A stretch of 64,000 nucleotides of DNA from Eubacterium sp. AM49-13BH (lineage in GTDB: Bacteria; Bacillota; Clostridia; Lachnospirales; Lachnospiraceae), in NCBI RefSeq assembly GCF_003464165.1, contig NZ_QSEK01000002.1:62001-126000 (forward strand), in the 5' to 3' direction. The translations under genes were made by a program, and so were the position numbers. Under the pieces are notes generated by a model. It was not told where the DNA came from and made no database searches. It saw nothing but the letters and a program-made list of their open reading frames with translations. Within the stretch, counting starts at the first letter, position 1. The number at the start of each line of letters is the position of its first letter. This document shows, in pieces, positions 18,586 to 27,575 of the stretch.

Positions 18586-19874
18586 ATGAAATACATTTTT
18601 ACTAATGGACATATCCTTGATGGAACTAAGGATATGAAAGTTTTGGATGGCCATTCTGTGCTTGTTGAAGATGACAAGATTACTGGTATTGTGAAGGTTA
18701 ACACTGTACCAGACGGCTTTAAGGAGATTAATCTTGAGGGTAAATACCTTATGCCGGGGCTTATTAATATGCATGTTCATCTTGCAGGCAATGGAAAGCC
18801 ACAGAAAAAGCAGAGAGATAATGAAAAGACTGTTAAGCTGCTTATGGGAACAGCACTTTCAAGGGCTGTGACATATAAGGTTGTAAAGGATTTTGCAAAG
18901 ACAGAGCTTATGAGTGGTGTTACTACTATAAGAACTGTCGGAGGTCTGGCTGATTTTGATACAAGAGTAAGGTATGATATCAGAAATGGCAAGGCTGACG
19001 GACCAAGAATACTTGCAGCTAATGAAGGAATTTCTGTGCCGGGTGGACATATGGCTGGTTCGGTTGCGGTAGCTGCTAACAATATAGATGAAGCACTTGT
19101 TCAGGTTGATATTGCAAAAAGCCAGAATGTTGACCTTATTAAGCTTATGATTACAGGCGGCGTACTCGACGCAAAGGCTAAGGGTGTTCCTGGTGAGCTT
19201 AAGATGAACCTGAGATGGTTAAGGCTGTATGTGATAAGGCACATGCACTTGGATACAAGGTTGCTGCACATGTAGAGTCGCCAGAGGGTGTAAGGGTTGC
19301 ACTTGAAAATGGTGTTGATTCAATAGAGCATGGAGCAAAGCCTGATGATGAGATAATACATTTGTTTAAGGAGAATAATGCATTTTTATGCACAACATTA
19401 TCACCTGCACTGCCATATGCTCTTTTTGACAGAAGCGTATCTAATGCGTCAGAGGTTGAGCAGTACAATGGCAATATCGTGTTTGAGGGAATAAAGGAAT
19501 GTGCCAAGGCAGCAATTGCCAACGACATTCCGGTCGTACTTGGTAATGATGTTGGCTGTCCATGGATTACACAGTATGATTTCTGGAGAGAGCTTTATTA
19601 TTTCCACAAATATGTAGGTGTAAGCAATGCATTTGCATTATACACAGCTACGCTTAACAGTGCAGTAATGGCAGGAATTGGTGATGATACAGGTTCTGTT
19701 GAAGCCGGTAAATGTGCTGACCTGATTGTAACTAAGAATAATCCGTTAGATGATCTCAGGGCACTTCGTAACGTGGATTTAGTCATGGCACGAGGCAGAT
19801 TATACAATAATCCGAAGTTCAAAACGAAAAATATTGTCACTAAAGAACTGGATAAATTTTGTGATTTGTGTTAA
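18586..19874 (+). CDS. Metal-dependent amidohydrolase, imidazolonepropionase-like (one-base frameshift in this sequence)
   Basis: Cytosolic amidohydrolase of about 429 aa when repaired. Metal ligands are recognisable: INMHVHLAGNG (HxH, about residue 63), KLMITGG, then in the second frame AAHVESPEG, SIEHG and LGNDVGCPW. The frames join if one C is restored at 19209-19210 (AAC-CCT instead of AACCT). The ATG at 18586 is 9 nt after AAGGAG; an in-frame ATG at 18580 is too close. The substrate is unknown; relatives hydrolyse dipeptides or cyclic amides. It is read with the DUF1846 gene. Confidence 0.87.
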
Positions 19875-19909
19875 TTTTATTAAAGAATTTTACTTAAAGG
19901 AATAAGATT

Positions 19910-21397
19910 ATGAAGATAGGATTTGATAATGACAAATATTTAAAAATGCAGTCTGAGCATATTAAGGAGAGAATTGCCAAGTTTGACAATAAGTTATATC
20001 TTGAGTTTGGCGGAAAGCTGTTCGATGATTATCATGCTTCAAGGGTTCTTCCAGGATTTAAGCCGGACTCAAAGCTTCAGATGCTTTTGCAGTTAAAGGA
20101 CCAGGCAGAGGTTGTTATTGCAATAAGTGCAGAAGATATTGCAAGCAATAAGATTCGTGGCGATTATGGAATTACTTATGATCAGGAAGTATTAAGACTT
20201 ATAGATGCATTTACAGAATACGGACTTTTTGTTGGAAGCGTATGCATTACCAAGTATTTCCAGCAGCCAGAGGTTGATAATTTTATCAAGGTGTTAGATG
20301 CACATGGAATTAAGAATTTCAAGCATTATAAGATAGCAGGCTATCCTAATGATGTTGCTAAGATTGTAAGTGATGATGGTTACGGAAAGAATGAATTTAT
20401 TAAGACTACCAGACCACTTGTAGTTGTTACTGCACCGGGTCCGGGAAGTGGAAAGATGGCTACATGCCTTTCTCAGCTTTACCATGAATATAAGCATGGA
20501 GTTAAGGCTGGATATGCGAAGTTTGAGACATTCCCAATCTGGAATATTCCACTTAAGCACCCTGTTAATCTTGCTTATGAGGCAGCAACAGCAGACCTTA
20601 ATGATGTCAACATGATTGATCCTTTCCATCTTGAAGCATATGGAAAGACAACCGTTAATTATAACAGAGATATTGAGATATTCCCTGTGCTTAATGCTAT
20701 GTTCGAGCTCATTGCCGGTGAGAGTCCATATAAGTCACCAACAGATATGGGTGTTAATATGGCTGGTAACTGTATTGTTGATGATGAAGCATGCCGTTAT
20801 GCTTCTAATATGGAGATTATCAGAAGATATTACAAATATTTATGCGACCAGAAGAGAACCGGTGTAAACAGTCAGGAAATTTATAAGATTGAGCTTTTAA
20901 TGAATCAGGCAGGAATCACACCATCTTCAAGACCTGTTGTTAATGCTGCACTTGAAAAGTCAGCAAAAAGCGGTGATAAACCGGCGGTTGCAATTGAGTT
21001 AGAAGACGGAACTATTATTACTGGAAAAACAGGTGATTTGTTAGGTGCTGCGTCATCAGCATTGCTTAATGCATTAAAGCAGCTTGCAGGAATAGATGAT
21101 TCAGTTGACCTGTTATCACCTGAGTCAATCAGTCCAATCCAGACTTTAAAGACTAACTATCTTGGCAGCAGGAATCCAAGACTTCATACAGATGAAATTC
21201 TTATTGCACTTTCATCTTCAGTTGTAGCCAATCCGTTAGCTGACAAGGCATTAAAGCAGATGCCTAAGCTTTATGCATGTGATGTTCATTCAACAGTTAT
21301 TCTTTCAGCGGTTGACAAGGATACATTTAAGAGACTGGGCATGAATCTTACATGTGAGCCTGCTTATGAGGAAGAAAAGAGATTTCATAAGAATTAG
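19910..21397 (+). CDS. DUF1846 family protein
   Basis: Protein of 495 aa matching the DUF1846 family throughout: KIGFDNDKYLKMQSEHIKER at the start, VITKYF-like region SVCITKYFQQPEVDNF, and VTAPGPGSGKMATCLSQLYH, a P-loop-like element typical of the family. The molecular function is not established. It is widespread in Firmicutes and follows the amidohydrolase by 35 nt. Confidence 0.92.
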   Translation: MKIGFDNDKYLKMQSEHIKERIAKFDNKLYLEFGGKLFDDYHASRVLPGFKPDSKLQMLLQLKDQAEVVIAISAEDIASNKIRGDYGITYDQEVLRLIDAFTEYGLFVGSVCITKYFQQPEVDNFIKVLDAHGIKNFKHYKIAGYPNDVAKIVSDDGYGKNEFIKTTRPLVVVTAPGPGSGKMATCLSQLYHEYKHGVKAGYAKFETFPIWNIPLKHPVNLAYEAATADLNDVNMIDPFHLEAYGKTTVNYNRDIEIFPVLNAMFELIAGESPYKSPTDMGVNMAGNCIVDDEACRYASNMEIIRRYYKYLCDQKRTGVNSQEIYKIELLMNQAGITPSSRPVVNAALEKSAKSGDKPAVAIELEDGTIITGKTGDLLGAASSALLNALKQLAGIDDSVDLLSPESISPIQTLKTNYLGSRNPRLHTDEILIALSSSVVANPLADKALKQMPKLYACDVHSTVILSAVDKDTFKRLGMNLTCEPAYEEEKRFHKN

Positions 21398-21400
21398 TTA

Positions 21401-21429
21401 TTGACACACATGCACGCATTTGATATTAT
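21401..21429 (+). promoter_or_regulatory. Promoter for the Mn riboswitch operon
   Basis: TTGACA (21401-21406), 17 nt, TATTAT (21424-21429). Transcription would begin just before the riboswitch. Confidence 0.8.
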
Positions 21430-21449
21430 TTATCAAGTAATTAAATATT

Positions 21450-21545
21450 CCATGAGGGAGTAGTTAGCGCGAAAGTGTGATTTGTCAACATTCTGATTAT
21501 AATTAAAGAGTATAATCTGGCAAATCTTAAATAATGAGACTCATG
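21450..21545 (+). ncRNA. yybP-ykoY (Mn2+) riboswitch
   Basis: Diagnostic elements appear in order: 5' CATGAGGGAGTAGTTAGC (matching the conserved GGGGAGUAGC), an internal GTCAACA, and 3' ATGAGACTCATG (matching GAGAC). The outer helix P1 forms from CATGAG (21451-21456) and CTCATG (21540-21545). The 3' strand of P1 is also the start of the terminator stem, so metal binding would favour read-through. Two cation exporters follow, as expected for this class. Confidence 0.78.
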
Positions 21546-21607
21546 TATATCAATTAACAGTTAGTGTTGTACACGGCAGGTAGTTGATATACATGAGTCT
21601 TTTTTTA
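21537..21607 (+). terminator. Riboswitch-controlled terminator
   Basis: A 17-bp perfect stem (21537-21553 with 21584-21600) and a 30-nt loop are followed by T8. It is mutually exclusive with riboswitch P1. Confidence 0.88.
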
Positions 21608-21680
21608 TCTGCTGGATATAGTAGTAGCAGAGTTTTTAAGCTGACGACACTTATTATGGAGAGAGAAAAAGGAGGAAAAC

Positions 21681-22682
21681 ATGGAAAAATTCATTAACAA
21701 TGCACCATTTGCTCTTGTACTTGTATGTCTTATAATCGGTTTTGTTCTGCTTATTAAAGGTGCGGACTTTTTTGTAGAAGGAAGTTCAAGCGTAGCAAAG
21801 AGACTGCATGTTCCGTCCATTATTATTGGACTTACAATTGTTGCAATGGGTACATCGCTACCAGAAACAGCAGTCAGTGTATCGGCATCACTCACAGGCA
21901 ACAATGAGCTTGCCGTAAGTAATGTAGTAGGATCTAATATATTTAACCTGATGGTTGTTATTGGTGTGTGTGCAATGATAGCCACAGTAAATGTTGCAAA
22001 AGAAACAATAAAAAGAGATATCCCATTTTCACTTATCTGTGCAGGACTTTTATTGCTTTTAGGAATCCTTGGGTTTGGTGATAAGTCAGGTATGATGCTT
22101 GGACATTTTGATGGTGTGATATTTATCGGTGCATTTGCAGGATACATTTTTTACATGATTAAGATTGCACTAAAGGCAAGCAAAGAAGGTAAAAAAGTTG
22201 AGATTGAGGGCGGTTCTGATGAAGATATTAAGTTAATTTCAGTTCCGCTTAGTATTCTGTTCATTATTGGCGGTGCGGCTGCGATTGCAGTAGGCGGAGA
22301 TATTACAGTAGACGCTGCCTCAAGAATAGCGAGTGATCTTGGAATGAGCCAGACACTTATCGGGCTTACAATAGTTTCAATAGGAACATCACTTCCAGAG
22401 CTTGTAACTTCAATAGTTGCAGCCAGAAAGAACGAAGTCGATATGGCACTTGGTAATGCGATTGGTTCAAATGTATTTAACATACTTATGGTACTTGGTA
22501 TTGCATCAGCAATCAGTCCAATCAGCATAATTACAGAAAATATTATAGATTTGTGTGTGCTTATTGTATTTACAATATGTGTATGGATATTTGCTGGAAC
22601 AAAGAAGAAAATCGGAAGAATCGAAGGTTTTTCAATGGTTGCACTTTATGTGATATATGCAGTTTATATCATAATAAGATAA
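21681..22682 (+). CDS. Calcium/sodium antiporter family (CaCA) cation exporter
   Basis: Inner-membrane cation exchanger of 333 aa. The two inverted alpha repeats are clear: IIIGLTIVAMGTSLPETAVS (about residues 48-67) and LIGLTIVSIGTSLPELVTS (about 226-244), each followed by a GSN(I/V)FN motif. The family exchanges Ca2+, and in riboswitch-controlled cases probably Mn2+, for Na+ or H+. Its ribosome site is AAGGAGG. The upstream Mn2+ riboswitch suggests manganese export. Confidence 0.92.
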   Translation: MEKFINNAPFALVLVCLIIGFVLLIKGADFFVEGSSSVAKRLHVPSIIIGLTIVAMGTSLPETAVSVSASLTGNNELAVSNVVGSNIFNLMVVIGVCAMIATVNVAKETIKRDIPFSLICAGLLLLLGILGFGDKSGMMLGHFDGVIFIGAFAGYIFYMIKIALKASKEGKKVEIEGGSDEDIKLISVPLSILFIIGGAAAIAVGGDITVDAASRIASDLGMSQTLIGLTIVSIGTSLPELVTSIVAARKNEVDMALGNAIGSNVFNILMVLGIASAISPISIITENIIDLCVLIVFTICVWIFAGTKKKIGRIEGFSMVALYVIYAVYIIIR

Positions 22683-22698
22683 ATGAGGTAACATACAA

Positions 22699-23388
22699 AT
22701 GCTGTTGTTTTTAAAAGTGTTTTTTACTGAATTCATAGCTGAGATGGGCGATAAAACCCAGCTCATGCTTATTGCTCTTACTTCTAAATATAAGTTAAGA
22801 GATATTATATCAGGAACTGCTGTAGCAATTCTTGTACTTAACGGACTTGCTGTTTTAGCAGGTGGGCTTGTCAGTGAATTTATTCCTGACTGGCTTATAA
22901 AGACTATTGCAGCACTTGCATTTCTTTATTTTGCTGCATCAACTATTGCAGGGGATGATGATGACGAAGAAGAAGGCAGCGGCAAATCAAAGATTAAGTT
23001 TGCACCACTTGCAGTTTTCTGTACATTTTTCATTGCAGAACTTGGTGATAAGACACAACTTACAGCCATAACATTTGGTGCTAATGAAGGTATGAGTGCA
23101 GCTCTTGTTGTATGGATAGGATGTTCACTTGGACTTTTTGCGGCTGACATTCTTGGTATGTTAGTCGGATATATGTTAAAGAGCAAGACTCCGGACGGAC
23201 TGCTTAATACACTTGCATTCGCAATATTCTCGATATTCGGTGTATACACACTTTATCAGGGACTTAAGCTTATAAAGGCATCTGTCTGTCCGATTCCGGT
23301 ATGGCCAATTCTTATAGCTGCAACTGTTGTTTTTGTTGTTATATGTGTCTGTCTTTTTATAAGAAGAGAGAAGAAAAAGAATAATTAG
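22699..23388 (+). CDS. TMEM165/GDT1 family manganese exporter
   Basis: Protein of 229 aa with the two family signatures, EFIAEMGDKTQLM (about residue 12) and FIAELGDKTQLTA (about residue 112), each on a membrane helix (E-x-G-D-K-T pattern). Bacterial members (MneA/Mnx type) export Mn2+. An acidic loop (GDDDDEEEGS) lies between the repeats. It follows the CaCA exporter by 16 nt, so both share the Mn2+ riboswitch. Confidence 0.92.
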   Translation: MLLFLKVFFTEFIAEMGDKTQLMLIALTSKYKLRDIISGTAVAILVLNGLAVLAGGLVSEFIPDWLIKTIAALAFLYFAASTIAGDDDDEEEGSGKSKIKFAPLAVFCTFFIAELGDKTQLTAITFGANEGMSAALVVWIGCSLGLFAADILGMLVGYMLKSKTPDGLLNTLAFAIFSIFGVYTLYQGLKLIKASVCPIPVWPILIAATVVFVVICVCLFIRREKKKNN

Positions 23389-23415
23389 AATGAAAGGCAT
23401 GCAACATTTTTAAGA

Positions 23416-23493
23416 GTAGTATATTGCTTGCAAGGCAGTCACTTCGTTAAACTGCAATTTAGCGAAGTGACTAAAATGTGTACTTTACTACTG
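23416..23493. repeat. Hairpin element (copy D)
   Basis: AGTCACTTCGTTAAA (23437-23451) pairs with TTTAGCGAAGTGACT (23458-23472), with one G-U pair. Outer AGTAGTA and TACTACT words extend the symmetry. No T-run follows directly. It lies between the Mn exporter and the shared terminator. Confidence 0.65.
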
Positions 23494-23531
23494 TAACGAG
23501 CAATTTTTAAGTGAAAGAAGATGAACTGTAA

Positions 23532-23561
23532 AACGCCGATAAATCCTGATTTATCGGCGTT
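23532..23561. terminator. Bidirectional terminator between convergent operons
   Basis: AACGCCGATAAATC (23532-23545) pairs perfectly with GATTTATCGGCGTT (23548-23561). It ends both the Mn-exporter operon (+) and the queuosine operon (-). Confidence 0.85.
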
Positions 23562-23574
23562 ATTTTATCTATTA

Positions 23575-24072
23575 TTATCTATTATCGACCTTTTCTGGAT
23601 ACATATCATGGTTTGCCATTCTGTTGAATGCTATCTCCTCCCATTTTGTTCCAGGTTTTCCATAATTACAGTAAGGATCTATTGATATTCCACCTCTAGG
23701 AGTAAATTTTCCCCATACCTCTATGTATTTGGGATCCATAAGTTTTATCAAATCTTTCATGATAATATTCATACAGTCTTCATGAAAATCACCATGATTT
23801 CTGAAACTGAATAAATATAATTTTAATGATTTACTTTCCACCATTTTAATGTTTGGTACATATGATATTGTAACAGTTGCAAAATCTGGCTGCCCTGTTA
23901 TAGGACACAAACTTGTAAATTCTGGGCAATTAAATTTTACAAAATAATCATTACCCTGATGTTTATTCTCAAAAGTCTCTAACATCTCCGGTGCATAATC
24001 ACTTGGATACTGTGTTTTCTGATTTCCCAATAATGTTATATCTGCTGTTTCTTCTTTACTTCTTCCAGTCAT
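23575..24072 (-). CDS. queF: NADPH-dependent 7-cyano-7-deazaguanine reductase QueF
   Basis: Last step of preQ1 synthesis: reduces the nitrile of preQ0 to the amine using NADPH. 165 aa, the short (YkvM) form. It shows the active-site Cys in [14 protein letters not shown], the NHGDFHEDC segment with catalytic His/Glu, and [12 protein letters not shown]. The ATG at 24072 follows AGGAG at 7 nt; an upstream ATG at 24105 lacks a good ribosome site. Last gene of the queD-E-folE-C-F operon. Confidence 0.95.
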   Translation of the reverse strand: MTGRSKEETADITLLGNQKTQYPSDYAPEMLETFENKHQGNDYFVKFNCPEFTSLCPITGQPDFATVTISYVPNIKMVESKSLKLYLFSFRNHGDFHEDCMNIIMKDLIKLMDPKYIEVWGKFTPRGGISIDPYCNYGKPGTKWEEIAFNRMANHDMYPEKVDNR

Positions 24073-24085
24073 AATTTTCTCCTTT

Positions 24086-24766
24086 TTATTCCATAGCTGG
24101 ATCATTAATTCCGTTTAACTCAAATGCTCTGGCTCTATCTATACATGTTCCACACTTTCCACAAGGTTTTTCGCTGCCTTCATAGCAACTCCATGTGTAC
24201 TTATAAGGTACATTTAGCTCAAGCCCCTTTTTTACAACCTGATCCTTTGTTGCATTGATAAATGGTGCTACAACCTTAATCTGCTTTCCACTTCCAAGAT
24301 ATATAGCCTCATTTATTGCATTATTAAAATCACTGCTGCAGTCAGGATATGCACTTCCAGCCGCATCATCCGCATGTGCCCCATAATATATCTCACTGCA
24401 GCCTTTTGAAATTGCTATACTGGCAGCACTTGATAAAAATAACCCATTTCTAAATGGAACATATGTTGAAACAGGAGAACCATTTGTGCTCTTAATCTGC
24501 TCATCATATGATTCTTTAGGTATTTCCTTATCAGAATGTGATAATAATGAACAATCACTATATTGAAATATTTTTGCAAGGTCAAGATAAATATGTTCTA
24601 CATTATAGTATTTTACTATTTTATCTGACGCTTCTATCTCTTTTGTATGTTTCTGCCCATATGATATTGATAACGCAATAACATTTTCTGGACCATATTT
24701 TTCTACTGCCATACCAAGGCATGTTGTACTATCTATTCCACCACTGAACAAAACCATTGCTTTCAT
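24086..24766 (-). CDS. queC: 7-cyano-7-deazaguanine synthase QueC
   Basis: ATP-dependent conversion of CDG to preQ0. 226 aa. The N-terminal PP-loop is [10 protein letters not shown] and the C-terminal zinc site is in [19 protein letters not shown] (four cysteines). Its start overlaps the folE end by 38 nt and its ribosome site lies inside folE, so translation is probably coupled. Confidence 0.96.
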   Translation of the reverse strand: MKAMVLFSGGIDSTTCLGMAVEKYGPENVIALSISYGQKHTKEIEASDKIVKYYNVEHIYLDLAKIFQYSDCSLLSHSDKEIPKESYDEQIKSTNGSPVSTYVPFRNGLFLSSAASIAISKGCSEIYYGAHADDAAGSAYPDCSSDFNNAINEAIYLGSGKQIKVVAPFINATKDQVVKKGLELNVPYKYTWSCYEGSEKPCGKCGTCIDRARAFELNGINDPAME

Positions 24767-25351
24767 TGTTAAATCTCCCTCTTAATGTTTGTGTATATGT
24801 TTTTGTGTTAGCTTTTTTAATTCCTCTTGCGGTCATGCAGCTATGACATCCTTCAATAAATACTGCTATATCTTTGGCACCAGTAACCATCTGCATAATA
24901 TCAGCAATATCACTTCCTATTCTTTCTTGAAGCTGCAGTCTTTTAGATACCATATCTGCTATTCTAGCTATCTTACTAAGACCTATTACTCTTCCATTTG
25001 GAATATAAGCAACTGTTACCTTCATATCATACATAAGAGCAAGATGATGCTCACAATAACTGAAAATATCTATATCTTTTACCACTACCATATTGGAAGT
25101 TCCACTCTGACATTTACATTCTATTTGTTCAGACTCTTCTTCATCCATATCCAGTGCAAATGTTTTGTTAAACATATCCGCAATTTCTTCATTTGTATAA
25201 TTCATTCCATCAAAAACTTCTTCATACATTTTTGCAACTCTTTTAGGTGTATCTTTTAAGCCCTCCCGTTCAGGTTATCACCCAGAGCCTTAAGAATACC
25301 AGCTATATGATATTCAATTGCCTTAGTGTCTATTTTCTTATGTTTTTCCAT
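24729..25351 (-). CDS. folE: GTP cyclohydrolase I FolE (one-base frameshift in this sequence)
   Basis: Converts GTP to dihydroneopterin triphosphate, the first step of preQ0 synthesis. The downstream frame (from 25229) contains [13 protein letters not shown] (zinc ligand Cys and catalytic His), [20 protein letters not shown] and [13 protein letters not shown]. The N-terminal frame starts at ATG 25351, 7 nt after AAGGAG, and reads [20 protein letters not shown]. The frames join if one G is restored in the run at 25265-25267, giving [15 protein letters not shown] and about 207 aa. Its place in this operon suggests it serves queuosine rather than folate. Confidence 0.92.
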
Positions 25352-25352
25352 G

Positions 25353-26021
25353 TCAGACTCCTTTTTTGTCTGGTGACCATATAATTTTATGTAACTGAAT
25401 CTGCATATTAACATCATTCATTACATTCTCTTTCATAAAATTAACAATTTCCTCAGGTTCTATCATTCCAAATACCGGACTTATATAAAGGTTACATTTT
25501 CCATACAGATTATATTTTTCTATAATCTGTTTTGCCTTTATAAGATCCTCTCGACAACCTGCTACAAATTTGACAGTATCATTGCTACTTAAAATATTAA
25601 AATTATCCACATTCATGGCGGCTTCCATACCACTGCATGAAAGCTTATAATCCATTGTAAAAGTTACATTCTCTTTGTGAAGCTTACGGATTTTATCAAG
25701 ATAAACACTGCCGTTAGTCTCTATTTCAATGTTCAGATTGTTTTCTGCAAGAACTGTTATTACATTTTCAATACCTTCTCTTAACAGTGGTTCACCACCA
25801 GTAAGAGTGACATTTTTTACTCCTGTCGATAAAACATAATCAAGAATTTCTTTTTCTGTCATTGGTTGAGAAGGTGTCTCCTGCTCATTAGCCCATTTGG
25901 TATCGCAGTATTTACAGTTAAGATTACAGCCCTTAAAGCGTATAAAAACCGCTAGTTGCCCGGCTTTAGTTCCTTCACCATTAATACTTACAAATTTTTC
26001 AACTACTTCGTATTTACTCAT
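25353..26021 (-). CDS. queE: 7-carboxy-7-deazaguanine synthase QueE
   Basis: Radical SAM enzyme forming CDG from CPH4. 222 aa. The 4Fe-4S cysteines are in FKGCNLNCKYCDTKW (C-x3-C-x2-C), preceded by SINGEGTKAGQLAVFIR. SAM contacts include TLTGGEPLL. It stops 2 nt before the folE start. Confidence 0.95.
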   Translation of the reverse strand: MSKYEVVEKFVSINGEGTKAGQLAVFIRFKGCNLNCKYCDTKWANEQETPSQPMTEKEILDYVLSTGVKNVTLTGGEPLLREGIENVITVLAENNLNIEIETNGSVYLDKIRKLHKENVTFTMDYKLSCSGMEAAMNVDNFNILSSNDTVKFVAGCREDLIKAKQIIEKYNLYGKCNLYISPVFGMIEPEEIVNFMKENVMNDVNMQIQLHKIIWSPDKKGV

Positions 26022-26055
26022 ATATAAATCCTTTCAGATTAAAAAATATTTAAAA

Positions 26056-26475
26056 TCATTCCATATAAGTTGCACTATTAGCAGGAGTTTCATATACAGT
26101 TACAGCTCTCATGTTGTATCCAAGTATTTTTATTTTTTCATAAAAATATTTGGCCATATTCTCCGCTGTCGGACGGAAATCAAGTTCAATAATTTTGAAA
26201 TTCTCGCTTTTTAAAGCTTCAAATGTTGTATCCTTCAATGAATTTCTTTCTATAAGTAATGCATGATCCATTGAATCTGCTATGTTTCTTAAATCTTTTT
26301 TCAGTTCTCCAAAATCAACATACATACCCTTATGCTGATCATCTTCATTTAGTTCCTCAGTTTGAACTTCAAGAACAATCTTCCATCTATGTCCATGAAG
26401 ATTGCTGCATTTTCCATTGTATCCTGCAAGAAAATGTGCAGAATCAAAACTAGCCTCTGTTTTTAAAATATACAT
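26056..26475 (-). CDS. queD: 6-carboxytetrahydropterin synthase QueD
   Basis: Forms 6-carboxy-tetrahydropterin (CPH4) from dihydroneopterin triphosphate. 139 aa. Zinc ligands are in SFDSAHFL and NLHGHRW, with the catalytic Cys just before the latter (GKCSNLHGH). The ATG at 26475 follows GGAGAAAAG; a longer frame would start at 26505 without a ribosome site, next to the terminator. First gene of the operon, behind the preQ1 riboswitch. Confidence 0.94.
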   Translation of the reverse strand: MYILKTEASFDSAHFLAGYNGKCSNLHGHRWKIVLEVQTEELNEDDQHKGMYVDFGELKKDLRNIADSMDHALLIERNSLKDTTFEALKSENFKIIELDFRPTAENMAKYFYEKIKILGYNMRAVTVYETPANSATYME

Positions 26476-26506
26476 AAATCTTTTCTCCATTTGCTTATAT
26501 TGCATT

Positions 26507-26535
26507 AAAAAAACACGGATACATCTGTACCCGTG
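26507..26535 (-). terminator. Attenuator terminator of the queuosine operon
   Basis: On the minus strand CACGGGTACA pairs with TGTATCCGTG and is followed by T7. It lies between the riboswitch and queD, where preQ1 binding could stop transcription. Confidence 0.87.
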
Positions 26536-26584
26536 CCTTAATAGATTATTTCCCTAAAAATTTCCAATTATGAATTATAAAAAT

Positions 26585-26632
26585 AATAGTTCTGGTTTTA
26601 TTTAGAGACAGGATGGTACAAACGAACTGTCT
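26585..26632 (-). ncRNA. preQ1-I riboswitch
   Basis: On the minus strand, helix P1 forms from GACAG and CTGTC (26627-26631 with 26607-26611). The loop contains AGTTCG and ACCATC, matching the conserved loop of the preQ1-I class (GGUUC ... CAUCC). An A-rich tail with AAATAAAACC then GAACTA follows; its GAACT can pair with the loop AGTTC as the pseudoknot. Position (right after the promoter, before a terminator and queD) fits the class exactly. Sequence fit is good but not perfect. Confidence 0.65.
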
Positions 26633-26649
26633 TATTAATTTACTGTGCA

Positions 26650-26678
26650 ATGATATCAAATGATTCACAGCTTGTCAA
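26650..26678 (-). promoter_or_regulatory. Promoter of the queuosine operon
   Basis: Minus-strand TTGACA (26673-26678), 17 nt, TATCAT (26650-26655). The riboswitch begins about 20 nt downstream. Confidence 0.83.
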
Positions 26679-26725
26679 TTAAATACTCATGGTTAATTTC
26701 ATTAAAATCGTCTGGATGGGCTGAT

Positions 26726-27346
26726 TCAAATTTCATGTGTCTTATACCTCCGTATTTTCTCCAATTCTATATACCACCATTCTCTCCCTCCGGCTTCCCC
26801 GAAAGATATATCTCTACAGTCAATCTCATCATACAGACTCACGCCGTATTCCTGAGACAGACACATAAGGTACTCATCTGAAGGGTAATAGAAAATCATA
26901 TACATCTCTCTGTGATTGTTATAAAAGCTATCCATAATATTTGCCAGTACGCCCTTAAAGATTTCGACAGAGAACGGATTAAAGAAGAAAAATCTGTCAG
27001 CTTCTTTAGGTATATTATACTTAAGTGCGTCTTCATTTATAAATGTGACTCTGCCACCGGATATACTGCTCTCTTTATTAGCTATGGCACGCTCAAATAT
27101 ACGGTTGTCGTATTCTATGCCAATAGAGTGACATTTGGTTTGGTAAGCCATGAAAAGACTGACTCGTCCTTTCCCACAGCCATAATCAAGCAAAGTATTG
27201 TTCTTGCCGATGATTCCGGTGTTGGCCAGCTTGTTAAGCACTTCGTAAGAAGTTGGTTCATACGGATACCTGTATGTGTCTGATCTGGAGTCATCCCTGC
27301 CGGTAGTCTTTATTCTAAGGAGCTTTTCCCAATCTTTTTCTGTCAT
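26726..27346 (-). CDS. SAM-dependent methyltransferase (small, unassigned)
   Basis: Class I methyltransferase fold, 206 aa. SAM motif I is LLDYGCGKGRVSLFMAY (about residues 60-76) and the acidic end of motif II is IGIEYD; a motif IV-like segment is RFFFFNPFS. The substrate cannot be told. The ATG at 27346 follows GGCGGA; the frame extends to a TTG at 27370 without support. It is a single gene upstream of, and in the same direction as, the queuosine operon, but separated by that operon's own promoter. Confidence 0.82.
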   Translation of the reverse strand: MTEKDWEKLLRIKTTGRDDSRSDTYRYPYEPTSYEVLNKLANTGIIGKNNTLLDYGCGKGRVSLFMAYQTKCHSIGIEYDNRIFERAIANKESSISGGRVTFINEDALKYNIPKEADRFFFFNPFSVEIFKGVLANIMDSFYNNHREMYMIFYYPSDEYLMCLSQEYGVSLYDEIDCRDISFGEAGGREWWYIELEKIRRYKTHEI

Positions 27347-27385
27347 AAAATTCCGCCATTCATCTTCCAAAATAATTTTATTATA

Positions 27386-27490
27386 TTAACTTAATTCCTT
27401 AAGCATATTTTCAGCATCATCTGCTGCTTTGACCTTATCATTAGCCTTGATGATAATACCTTGCTCATCAATAAGTAGTCTGATGCTAAA
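27386..27490 (-). pseudogene. Remnant: C-terminal tail of a Bcp/AhpC-type peroxiredoxin
   Basis: The minus strand reads LIDEQGIIIKANDKVKAADD followed by AENMLKELS and a stop (27386-27388). This is the usual end of a thiol peroxidase (LIDxxGxI...KVKA...). Only about 35 codons remain; the catalytic half is absent and an in-frame stop precedes it. It looks like a deletion scar upstream of the methyltransferase. Confidence 0.55.
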
Positions 27491-27575
27491 TACTCTGATT
27501 AATACCTACACTATACCACATAACCCCGATTCTATGATATAATATTCTAAGATATTTCTCCGAGGAGGATAATGT

